From NCBI GenBank assembly GCA_934630995.1, contig CAKTXU010000068.1:1-7978 (forward strand): 7,978 bases of DNA, given 5' to 3'. Shown here one piece after another: positions 1 to 5,969 of the stretch; within the stretch, counting starts at the first letter, position 1; every line of letters starts with the position of its first letter. The notes beneath the pieces were generated by a model that was not told the DNA's origin, ran no database searches, and saw only the letters and a list, made by a program, of their open reading frames with translations. Origin of the DNA: an uncultured Eubacteriales bacterium. GTDB taxonomy: Bacteria > Bacillota > Clostridia > Oscillospirales > Acutalibacteraceae. The position numbers and the translations under genes were made by a program.

Positions 1-46
1 CTTGATTTTGTGTTGCCTTTTTCGCTTCCCTAAAAATCTGAAATTT

Positions 47-136
47 CTACTTGACTTTTATTAGCAGGTCTTTCTTTCCCTTCAATTCCCGTTCCAGCTG
101 CACCGCCAGCACGGCGGCCTCGGGTAGTTCTATCAT
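47..136 (-). pseudogene. 5' remnant of an Fpg/Nei-like DNA glycosylase family gene
   Basis: A 29-codon frame starts with MIELPEAAVLAVQLERELKG and then reads KKDLLIKVK before a TAG stop. The opening matches the N-terminus of the formamidopyrimidine-DNA glycosylase-like proteins of Firmicutes, which usually run to well over 200 residues. In classical Fpg/Nei enzymes Pro2 is the catalytic nucleophile; here residue 2 is Ile, as I recall for the MIELPEA-type subfamily, so even the intact ancestor may not have been a classical glycosylase. The start codon overlaps the stop of the acetyltransferase gene (ATGA at 136-133), with GGAAGG just upstream, so it looks like a genuine translationally coupled gene start. 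Similarity seems to end near residue 22, and the following sequence becomes A+T-rich (20 G/C in positions 1-64). I infer a gene cut by deletion, insertion or frameshift. A short real peptide or an assembly artefact near the edge are alternatives. Confidence 0.6.
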
Positions 137-594
137 ATCCTTCCACCCCTGTCGTGATGAACGGCCGAATACCGGCAGGCAAACCGTTCCGCTCCGGGAT
201 ACTTTTCGCCAAGGCTTCTGATAGAAAAGCCCGCCCGCCGATAGAATTCCACCGCCTCCACGTCCGTTTCCGCCAAAATAACCGGCGTTTTCAGAGCCTG
301 CGACGCAGTTTCAATGAGGCAGCGGCCTATCCCCCGTCTCCGCCGCTCCGGCGTCACGGCAATACTGAGAATTTCCGCGCTGCCGTCCATCTGTCGCAAA
401 ATCAGCAGCCCGTTGACGCCGCTCTCTTGCACACAGAAGAAGACACGCACCAATGGATCGTCAAACCATGCTTGGATTCTGCCAGTCAGCCTTTGGGGGG
501 TAGGCAGGTAAATGCTGTCCGCTAAAATTCGCAGCGCCTCCGGCGGCAACAGCAGCGCTTTATCTTCTCCATAGCGGATAGCGTCCATCCTCAC
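133..594 (-). CDS. GNAT-family N-acetyltransferase
   Basis: A 153-residue protein of the usual single-domain GNAT length, expected to transfer an acetyl group from acetyl-CoA to an amine. The substrate cannot be told from sequence. The acetyl-CoA-binding motif A is visible as a beta strand (EILSIAV, 74-80) followed by the pyrophosphate loop TPERRRRGIG (81-90) and a helix. The motif B region has the familiar AVEFYRRAGF (114-123). The N-terminal 70 residues are less typical. I chose the GTG at 594, which has a weak TGGA six bases upstream; the ATG at 588 is an alternative, with GAGG too close to serve as a ribosome binding site. The gene starts 85 bp after the cdaR stop on the same strand, so it may share the cdaA-cdaR transcript. 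It overlaps the glycosylase remnant by ATGA. Family assignment is firm and function is open. Confidence 0.85.
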   Translation of the reverse strand: MRMDAIRYGEDKALLLPPEALRILADSIYLPTPQRLTGRIQAWFDDPLVRVFFCVQESGVNGLLILRQMDGSAEILSIAVTPERRRRGIGRCLIETASQALKTPVILAETDVEAVEFYRRAGFSIRSLGEKYPGAERFACRYSAVHHDRGGRI

Positions 595-679
595 ACATCA
601 TCCACACTTTTCAAGAAGGGAAAGGGCACGGCGGAATTATCGAGTTATACCGCAGCCCCTCATGTATAAACGGAGCATA

Positions 680-1999
680 CTAATTCACAGTAATATACAA
701 TTCATACCCGTGCTTGTCCTCACCGTAATAAGTCCAGATATCGCTGCGGTTTTTCACTGTCACCCGGGCCTCATATCGACTGGGTCCCGAAGCGGTCACA
801 CCCGCCATATCCACCGTCACCATCAGATTCATGGGATCCAGGAAATCCAGCACGGACGCCGGTCCAAACAGGCGAATCCCGGTCAGAGAGGGCTTGGGGA
901 TACTGATTTCCCGATCAGCAGGCGCATTCAAAATCGTCAGCGTCTGATTGAGAATCAGCGTCATATCCAGGGTACGGGAGGTATATTCCTGGATATCGAA
1001 GCGCACCTCCACCGCCGTGGTTCCATCCTCGACCATTACGGACTGATCAAGAGCCAGAGGTATGACCATGCTGCTATCTTCTGTGGTCATATTGTCGAAA
1101 TCAAAGAGTCCCAGATTTTGAAGGGTATTGGCCCGTTCGTCGATGACATCTCCCGGCGCCCACAGTTCGATGGAGGACGGCGACAGCGTCACAAAGTTGG
1201 GATTGGCGGTCAAAGCGGGGGGAACATTTTTTAACGAATAGGTAAAATTGACTGTCCTATGCTCCAGTACAGGAACCGTAATGGTCACGGTCTTTTTATC
1301 CACATCACACTTTACCAAGTCCTCAATTTTGTTGCCGTCACTGTCAAAGGCCTGGATTTCCGCATTGTAAACCGTGGACTTGGAAATTGTCTCCTCTTTT
1401 TCCACCACCGCTCGAATCTCCGCGATTTTATCCACAATGCTTTTGGGGCCGCTCAGTGTTAGCGTCTGCGTCTCTGTATCCACCGTGGGTGTGCCCAGAC
1501 GATATTTTTCAGTGTCAGAGACGGTCACCCTGTTGGCGGACACATGTATGGGAAACTCTCTATTGTCCACCCAGTAATCGCAGAAAATAGTGATGGGTTC
1601 ATAGGTTTCGGCTTCGATTTCAAAGGCGGCGTTGGGATCGCTCTTCTCCACAGTGATTAAATCGGTCTTTTCCCCTGGGGTCAGAATATCACCCGTCTGG
1701 GCTCTGGCGACGATATCGTCCGTAGTCAAACCAACCAGCTGCCAGCGGCGTCCCTTGACCTTCACCTTCACCGTCCGCTGCCCGGTGCCAGTATTGATCA
1801 CCCGCAGGCCATTGTCCTGCGCGGTCTGATTGGTCAGGGTCACAGACACGGGAACATTGGAAATAATCCGGGTGTCCTCCTGACTCTGACCGTTGATAAT
1901 CACCGCCCAAATAGCGATGGCCGCCACTAGGGAAAAGAGTATCATCAGCCGGTCGTTGTGCATCAGCTTGTTCAGCGACAGCTTCCCCTTCAGTTTCAT
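680..1999 (-). CDS. cdaR: CdaR-like YbbR-domain regulator of diadenylate cyclase
   Basis: A 439-residue membrane-anchored protein that in Firmicutes binds CdaA and adjusts its cyclic di-AMP output. One transmembrane helix lies at about residues 18-35 (LMILFSLVAAIAIWAVII) after a short positively charged stretch. The rest is a predicted extracytoplasmic region built of repeated beta-rich YbbR-type units: several segments repeat a pattern of valine/threonine-rich strands with a SGP/GP turn, for example LTLSGPKSIVDKI and IRLFGPASVLDFL. The length fits the family. I prefer the ATG at 1999 over the in-frame GTG at 2011: GGAGG sits 11 bases upstream of the ATG but directly abuts the GTG. The start overlaps the cdaA stop (ATGA, 1999-1996), so translation is probably coupled, matching complex formation. 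Identification rests on architecture plus the neighbour. Confidence 0.92.
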   Translation of the reverse strand: MKLKGKLSLNKLMHNDRLMILFSLVAAIAIWAVIINGQSQEDTRIISNVPVSVTLTNQTAQDNGLRVINTGTGQRTVKVKVKGRRWQLVGLTTDDIVARAQTGDILTPGEKTDLITVEKSDPNAAFEIEAETYEPITIFCDYWVDNREFPIHVSANRVTVSDTEKYRLGTPTVDTETQTLTLSGPKSIVDKIAEIRAVVEKEETISKSTVYNAEIQAFDSDGNKIEDLVKCDVDKKTVTITVPVLEHRTVNFTYSLKNVPPALTANPNFVTLSPSSIELWAPGDVIDERANTLQNLGLFDFDNMTTEDSSMVIPLALDQSVMVEDGTTAVEVRFDIQEYTSRTLDMTLILNQTLTILNAPADREISIPKPSLTGIRLFGPASVLDFLDPMNLMVTVDMAGVTASGPSRYEARVTVKNRSDIWTYYGEDKHGYELYITVN

Positions 2000-2895
2000 T
2001 TCTTTTTCCACCTCCGGAGAAGTCCGTTGCCGGAACCCGCTTCGCCGTCTGCGGGTTGTCGAGACCTATCCCACAGAATCCCGTTTTCCAGCGCGACTCG
2101 CAGGGCCTCGGAGCTGAAATTGCGTTTGAGATTCCCGCTCACGGCCATGGAAACCGTCCCTGTCTCTTCGGAGACGATGACCACCATAGCGTCGGAGTTT
2201 TCACTCATCCCCACCGCTGCCCGATGGCGGGTGCCAAGCTCCCGGCTGATTTGCAGATTGTCGGTCAAAGGTAGGATACATCCCGCGGCCAGAACCCGTC
2301 CGTCCCGCATGATCATCGCGCCGTCATGGAGAGGCGCCTTGTTGAAGAAGATATTCCCGATGAGCTCGGCGGTGGGATCGGCATCCACCACGGTTCCGGA
2401 GTTGACGATTTCCCCCAGCTTCGTGTTGCGTTCAAACACAATGAGCGCCCCCATTTTCTGGCGCTGGAGAATTTCCACCGCTCCGCAGACAGCGGATATC
2501 GCCTTCTGCCAGCGTTTGACGTTTTCCTCGTCCTCGCTCTCACTGATATTGAAAATACTGCGCAGACCCAGCCGGGAATGGCCGGCCTGTTCCAGAGCCC
2601 GTCGTATCTCCGGCTGAAAAATCACCACCAGGACCAGAAGGCCGTTATCGAACACGGTCTTGAGGAGAAAATACAGGGTTTTCATATCCAGCAGAGTGGG
2701 GGATGCAAACAGAAGAAGAACGGCCATCAAGACAATGCCCTTAATCAACTGCTCGGCGCGGGAATCCCGTACCATCTTAATCAGGCTGTATATGACAAAG
2801 GCCACCAGCAATATATCCAGCGTATCGGTCAGCAAATTATACGAGCTGAAAAAGCCGACGATATAGTCCCATATTCTGCTGAAAAATTCCACCAT
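1996..2895 (-). CDS. cdaA: Diadenylate cyclase CdaA (c-di-AMP synthase)
   Basis: This 299-residue enzyme condenses two ATP molecules into cyclic di-AMP, a second messenger governing potassium and osmotic balance and cell-wall homeostasis in Gram-positive bacteria. Three N-terminal membrane helices are visible (about 24-40, 52-66 and 75-93), then a linker and the DAC (DisA_N) domain at about 136-255. The diagnostic motifs are intact: DGA at 191-193 (LHDGAMI) and RHR at 223-225 (GTRHRAA), which contact ATP and metal, plus SEETGTVS near 242-249. Length and topology are typical of CdaA/YbbP rather than DisA or CdaS. I chose ATG 2895 by family N-termini and a purine-rich AAGGGAAG upstream; an in-frame ATG at 2922 would add nine residues but has only a weak AGGT ahead. 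The gene is first in a run with cdaR. A promoter candidate lies about 110 bp upstream. Confidence 0.96.
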   Translation of the reverse strand: MVEFFSRIWDYIVGFFSSYNLLTDTLDILLVAFVIYSLIKMVRDSRAEQLIKGIVLMAVLLLFASPTLLDMKTLYFLLKTVFDNGLLVLVVIFQPEIRRALEQAGHSRLGLRSIFNISESEDEENVKRWQKAISAVCGAVEILQRQKMGALIVFERNTKLGEIVNSGTVVDADPTAELIGNIFFNKAPLHDGAMIMRDGRVLAAGCILPLTDNLQISRELGTRHRAAVGMSENSDAMVVIVSEETGTVSMAVSGNLKRNFSSEALRVALENGILWDRSRQPADGEAGSGNGLLRRWKKK

Positions 2896-2965
2896 CGCAC
2901 TTCTTCCCTTCCCCGCGGACATCGAGATACCTGCTGGACATTCATTAAAAACCAGGCAAGCGCGG

Positions 2966-3011
2966 AAACACAGCCATCCGTTTTTTCATAGTGAAAATAG
3001 GCGCTGTGTTT
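2966..3011. repeat. 9-bp inverted repeat over the cdaA transcription start region
   Basis: AAACACAGC at 2966-2974 is the exact reverse complement of GCTGTGTTT at 3003-3011, separated by 28 bp. Inside lies a second pairing on the minus strand, TTTTCA-CTA-TGAAAA. One arm abuts the predicted -10 box of cdaA and covers the expected start site, so the element could act as an operator or as a hairpin at the very 5' end of the cdaA mRNA. No run of U follows, so it is not a typical terminator. The role is inferred only from position. Confidence 0.5.
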
Positions 3012-3039
3012 ATTTTACCATACTGCCGGATTATTGCAA
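3012..3039 (-). promoter_or_regulatory. Candidate sigma-A-type promoter for cdaA-cdaR
   Basis: Read on the minus strand there is a TTGCAA -35 element (3039-3034), a 16-bp spacer and a TAAAAT -10 element (3017-3012). The -10 matches consensus at five of six positions and the -35 at four of six. Transcription would start near 3005, giving a leader of about 110 nucleotides before the chosen cdaA start. Confidence 0.55.
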
Positions 3040-3100
3040 TGTTTTTTGCATACATTCCCGCTTTTTGATCGAATGCTCACTCAATACGAAAACTTTTCCC

Positions 3101-3129
3101 TTGTTTTTGGTAAAACGACGCGATATAAT
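3101..3129 (+). promoter_or_regulatory. Sigma-A-type promoter of the MFS transporter gene
   Basis: TTGTTT (3101-3106) and a perfect TATAAT (3124-3129) are separated by 17 bp, the ideal spacing. Transcription should start near 3136, about 25 bases before the ATG, with a GAGGTGA ribosome binding site at 3147-3153. The promoter runs divergently from the cdaA promoter, and the two -35 regions are about 60 bp apart. Confidence 0.75.
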
Positions 3130-3160
3130 GCAAAAAGCAATCGCATGAGGTGACAATCCT

Positions 3161-4342
3161 ATGAGCGCAAAATATAAAGCCACCCTCGCTGCCTGCTTTA
3201 TCGGCTATGTCGTACAGGCTATCGTCAACAACTTTGCTCCTCTGCTTTTTCTAACTTTCCAGGGCAGCTACGCCGTTTCTCTATCCAAAATCACCCTGCT
3301 TGTCACAATCAACTTCGGCCTGCAGCTGATCATTGACCTTCTGGCCGCCGCTTTCGTCGACAAAATCGGCTACCGCACCGCCGCTCTCATCGCCCATCTA
3401 TGCTCTGCAGCCGGGCTCATATTGCTGACCGTATTACCGGAGATGCTTCCCGATCCCTTTCTCGGCCTGCTCATCGCCGTAATTGTTTATGCCGTGGGGG
3501 GCGGACTATTGGAGGTATTGATAAGCCCCATCGTGGAGGCTTGTCCGACCGACAATAAAGAAAAAGCCATGAGCCTGCTGCACTCCTTTTATTGCTGGGG
3601 ACACGTGGGGGTGGTGCTGCTGTCCACCCTGTTTTTTGGTGTGTCCGGCATTGAAAACTGGAAAATTCTCGCTCTTATTTGGGCCCTGATCCCACTTATG
3701 AACGCCGTAATCTTTACCAAGGTGCCTATCGCGCCTCTGTTATCAGAAGATGAGACGGGACTGACTTTGAAGGAGCTGGCACGGAACCGGCTGTTTTGGA
3801 TATGCATGCTGTTTATGGTGTGCGCGGGCGCCTGCGAACAATCGGTGAGCCAGTGGGCCTCCACTTTTGCGGAAAAGGGGCTGGGCGTCGGTAAGACTGT
3901 AGGGGATCTGGCCGGTCCCATGCTGTTTGCCGCCATGATGGGATTGTCCCGGGTTCTGTACGGCAAATACGGTGAACGCCTCAACTTGCGGCGGTTCATG
4001 CTTTTCAGCACCTTGCTCTGTGCGGCGTCTTATCTCGTCATCTCCCTCTCCCCCTGGCCTGTGCTGGGCCTTCTTGGCTGCGGAATTTGCGGCTTCTCCG
4101 TCGGTATTTTGTGGCCGGGTACCTTCAGCATCACAGCGGCCTCTGTCAAGGGCGGAACCGCTATGTTCGCCTTCCTGGCTCTGGCAGGGGATTTGGGTTG
4201 CCTGGGGGGGCCAACCTTCGTCGGACTGATATCGGGCGCCTTCAATGACAATCTGAAGGCCGGAATCCTGGCCGCCCTGGTCTTTCCCGCAGTACTCATC
4301 CTCGGCCTGCTGCTGTCGGGAAAGCAAAACAGCACGCAATAA
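3161..4342 (+). CDS. Major facilitator superfamily (MFS) transporter
   Basis: A 393-residue, very hydrophobic protein, the normal length for a 12-helix MFS permease moving a small solute across the cytoplasmic membrane. The two halves are visible, joined by a polar central loop at about 190-210 (LLSEDETGLTLKELARNR). Motif-A-like loops follow helix 2 (VDKIGYRTAA, 66-75) and helix 8 (YGKYGERLNLRR, 267-278). An acidic/polar stretch in the first half (GGGLLEVLISPIVEACPTD then LLHSFYCWGHVG, 113-150) resembles the sugar-porter-like FHS/fucose-permease branch, but I cannot name the substrate. The ATG has a GAGGTGA site seven bases upstream. It is the only plus-strand gene here, with its own promoter, and appears monocistronic: its TAA lies inside a strong terminator palindrome. 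The family call is firm. No neighbouring catabolic genes suggest a substrate. Confidence 0.9.
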   Translation: MSAKYKATLAACFIGYVVQAIVNNFAPLLFLTFQGSYAVSLSKITLLVTINFGLQLIIDLLAAAFVDKIGYRTAALIAHLCSAAGLILLTVLPEMLPDPFLGLLIAVIVYAVGGGLLEVLISPIVEACPTDNKEKAMSLLHSFYCWGHVGVVLLSTLFFGVSGIENWKILALIWALIPLMNAVIFTKVPIAPLLSEDETGLTLKELARNRLFWICMLFMVCAGACEQSVSQWASTFAEKGLGVGKTVGDLAGPMLFAAMMGLSRVLYGKYGERLNLRRFMLFSTLLCAASYLVISLSPWPVLGLLGCGICGFSVGILWPGTFSITAASVKGGTAMFAFLALAGDLGCLGGPTFVGLISGAFNDNLKAGILAALVFPAVLILGLLLSGKQNSTQ

Positions 4343-4381
4343 ACGAAGGGGGAAATTACAGAATTTCCCCCTTCGTTTATT
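4338..4381. terminator. Shared bidirectional terminator between convergent genes
   Basis: A perfect 20-bp stem (4338-4357 pairing with 4362-4381) closes on a four-base ACAG loop. The arms contain AACGAAGGGGG and its complement, with AATTT next to the loop and AAT/ATT at the base. Either strand therefore yields a G/C-rich hairpin core whose 3' side ends in TTTATT. The MFS stop (TAA 4340-4342) lies in the left arm and the desulfurase stop (TAA 4382-4380) at the end of the right arm, so one palindrome ends both transcripts. The U-tract is short and partly inside the stem. Confidence 0.85.
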
Positions 4382-5552
4382 ATATCGTTTTGCTCGCTGA
4401 ACCGGATCGTCCCTCCCGGGCGATTTGAGCCAGCACCCGGCAGGTCTGTTCAATCTCCTGACGAGTGGTAAAGGCCGAGGGCGCCAGCCGCACGGTGCCG
4501 GTCTGGACAGTTCCAAACACCCGGTGCGCCGTGGGGGCACAGTGAAGCCCCGCCCGCACGGCAATACCGTGCCGATTGAGAGCGGCAGCCGTCTCCTCGC
4601 TGTGGAGACCTTTGACATTGATGCTCAGAACCGGTGCGCACAGATCTTCCCGCGGACGGGGCGTATACAGCTCAATCCCCGGTATCCGTGTCAGCATATC
4701 GTGGGCCAGCGTCATCCGATCGGTTTCCTGCCGGCAGATGCCGGCAGTGCCGTGATTCATCACCCATTCCATCCCGGCCTGCAGTCCGCAGATGCCGGGA
4801 ACATTGACCGTACCGCTTTCCAGGCGATCGGGCAGCTCTTCCGGCTGTTCGAACAGCAGGGACTGGGTACCCGTTCCCCCCTCCAGAATGGTGGGGAGCT
4901 GAAAACGGCCGCTGCTTAAAAGCAGCCCGGTTCCCATAGGACCATACAAGCCCTTATGCCCCGCCAGGCATAGAAAATCAATTTGATCCGCCTGCATATC
5001 GATGGGCAGGACGCCTCCGGACTGGGCGCCATCCACCACGAACAACAGATTCTTTTCCCGGGCCAGCTCACCCAGCCGCCGGATAGGGAGCCGGGTGCCG
5101 AAGACATTGGAGGCGTGCATACAGACGATGGCCCGGGTTGAAGGGACAATGGCGTGACGGAAATTTTCCACCGTCGCCTCATCGTCCCCCGGCACCACAT
5201 GGGCCACGTCGTAGATAGGCACTGCCGGTGAGAGGGCCGTCAGCGGACGCATGACCGCATTGTGTTCGAGATCGGAAACGGTCACCCGGCCGCCGTCGGA
5301 CAAAATACCCTTGAGAACCATATTCAAAGCCATCGTGCAGTTAAGAGTGAAAACCACCCGCGAGGTATCGTCCAGATGAAACATCTTCGCCGCCGTTTCC
5401 CGGCAGCGGTACACCTCGCCGGAAGCCGCCATGCTCATTTTGTGACCGCCCCGTCCCGGATTGGCGCCATACTTTCTCAAGGCCCGGACGACCGCCTCAG
5501 CGACGCCGGGCGGCTTAGGCCAGGTAGTGGCCGCATTATCCAAATATATCAT
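4380..5552 (-). CDS. Cysteine desulfurase-family protein (class V aminotransferase fold, TIGR01977-like)
   Basis: A 390-residue PLP enzyme expected to pull sulfur (or selenium) from cysteine (or selenocysteine) onto an active-site cysteine. The N-terminus MIYLDNAATTWPKP is the family signature. Other landmarks are the His of LEHNA (97), the PLP-contacting Asp of VVDGAQ (174), the Schiff-base Lys200 in AGHKGLYGP, GGTGT (225-229), ESGTVNVPG (245-253), and the catalytic Cys338 in RAGLHCAP. The RAGLHCAP form and compact length point to the TIGR01977 (EF2568-type) subgroup rather than IscS, NifS or SufS. Its ATG overlaps the stop of the upstream DUF3343 gene (ATGA, 5552-5549), so the two are probably made together. 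No iron-sulfur scaffold gene (iscU or sufU) lies nearby, which argues against a housekeeping Fe-S role. Related genes are known beside selenium-dependent molybdenum hydroxylase genes; that link is inference here. Confidence 0.92.
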   Translation of the reverse strand: MIYLDNAATTWPKPPGVAEAVVRALRKYGANPGRGGHKMSMAASGEVYRCRETAAKMFHLDDTSRVVFTLNCTMALNMVLKGILSDGGRVTVSDLEHNAVMRPLTALSPAVPIYDVAHVVPGDDEATVENFRHAIVPSTRAIVCMHASNVFGTRLPIRRLGELAREKNLLFVVDGAQSGGVLPIDMQADQIDFLCLAGHKGLYGPMGTGLLLSSGRFQLPTILEGGTGTQSLLFEQPEELPDRLESGTVNVPGICGLQAGMEWVMNHGTAGICRQETDRMTLAHDMLTRIPGIELYTPRPREDLCAPVLSINVKGLHSEETAAALNRHGIAVRAGLHCAPTAHRVFGTVQTGTVRLAPSAFTTRQEIEQTCRVLAQIAREGRSGSASKTI

Positions 5553-5779
5553 GGCAGCCGGTCACCCGTGTATTTGCCGCGGATGCGGATGCCCGCCGAC
5601 AAAAGAAGCTGTTCGGCCCGCTCGGGTTCAGATGCCGCCGCTACACTGTAGCCGCACCCGTTGTTGCCGTTTTCGTCGATAGTACGGCTGACATAGGCGT
5701 GAATACCGTTGCGCTCCAGCAGGGTTTTTCCTCGCATAGCATTGGTCACCGAACTGACGTTGAAAACCATTGCGCTCAT
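5549..5779 (-). CDS. DUF3343 putative sulfur/selenium carrier-like protein
   Basis: A 76-residue protein whose layout matches the DUF3343 family: an N-terminal strand (MVFNVSSVTNAMRGK), a helix with RGKTLLERNGI (16-26), a second strand (AYVSR), then the conserved GCGY at 41-44 with Cys42, and a final helix EPERAEQLLLSAGI. These proteins are annotated as possible Se/S carriers because of the conserved cysteine and their gene neighbours; biochemical proof is limited as far as I know. The frame is open from an ATG at 5818, but family N-termini begin near MVFNV, so I chose ATG 5779 (5770 is also possible). AAAGGA lies 14 bases upstream, rather far. It is ATGA-coupled to the desulfurase, which suggests it accepts or delivers that enzyme's product. 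The family call is good; the role is inferred. Confidence 0.8.
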   Translation of the reverse strand: MSAMVFNVSSVTNAMRGKTLLERNGIHAYVSRTIDENGNNGCGYSVAAASEPERAEQLLLSAGIRIRGKYTGDRLP

Positions 5780-5838
5780 AACTCTATAACCAATCCTTTC
5801 GCAGAGACTGGGAGTCATGAGCGCTTTGGCACAACCAG

Positions 5839-5863
5839 TTTCAGCCGCGGTGTCCGGTTGAAA
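5839..5863. repeat. Imperfect inverted repeat in the DUF3343 leader
   Basis: TTTCAGCCG (5839-5847) and CGGTTGAAA (5855-5863) pair at eight of nine positions around a seven-base loop. In the minus-strand RNA the odd pair is A-C. An alternative minus-strand RNA stem joins 5860-5854 (CAACCGG) with 5838-5832 (CUGGUUG) through one G-U pair, so the two folds exclude each other. No U-tract follows. A regulatory role is inferred only from its place ahead of DUF3343. Confidence 0.4.
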
Positions 5864-5877
5864 AGCTCATCACTCCC

Positions 5878-5903
5878 CGTTTGAAAGATGTGTCTTTCAA
5901 ACG
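5878..5903. repeat. Perfect 11-bp stem-loop upstream of DUF3343-desulfurase
   Basis: CGTTTGAAAGA (5878-5888) and TCTTTCAAACG (5893-5903) form a perfect palindrome around a four-base loop (TGTG on the plus strand). It sits in the 190-bp gap between the XRE regulator and DUF3343. Neither side is followed by a run of T, so an intrinsic terminator is unlikely; an operator or a leader or 3'-end hairpin fits better. Its arm TTTCAAACGG recurs nearly exactly as TTTCAACCGG in the next inverted repeat (5839-5863). Confidence 0.6.
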
Positions 5904-5969
5904 CCTCACCAATACTTACTGCCAGTATATGCTGACGGAAAGACGATGGTGAGGGTCGTCCGCGCTTTT

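Noticed and set aside
40..90. Frameshifted continuation of the glycosylase (reading ANKSQVEISDF) as proof of a simple frameshift
   Set aside because: The resemblance to the family's second strand region is too short and could be chance, and that frame also stops within the window.
624..658. Hairpin between cdaR and GNAT (GGGC-GCGG pairing with CCGC-GCCC) as a terminator
   Set aside because: The two 4-bp blocks are separated by unequal bulges (3 and 1 bases), the loop is 15 bases, and no U-tract follows on the minus strand.
662..1234. A 190-codon plus-strand open frame opposite cdaR
   Set aside because: Antisense to the YbbR repeats, no recognisable domain, and no ribosome binding site that stands out.
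2326..2991. A 221-codon plus-strand open frame opposite cdaA
   Set aside because: It lies antisense to cdaA, whose motifs are certain, and its composition (His/Gln-rich) is typical of a reverse-complement shadow.
3743..4618. A 291-codon open frame on the minus strand across the MFS gene and the terminator
   Set aside because: It is antisense to two well-identified genes, crosses the terminator palindrome, is rich in Arg/Pro/Gln/Gly as expected of a shadow frame in G+C-rich DNA, and resembles no family I know.
5780..5969. Possible tRNA-Sec gene suggested by a TTTCAAAC anticodon-loop-like string near selenium-type genes
   Set aside because: No acceptor stem, T-arm or long variable arm can be paired around it; the string is part of a simple 11-bp palindrome.
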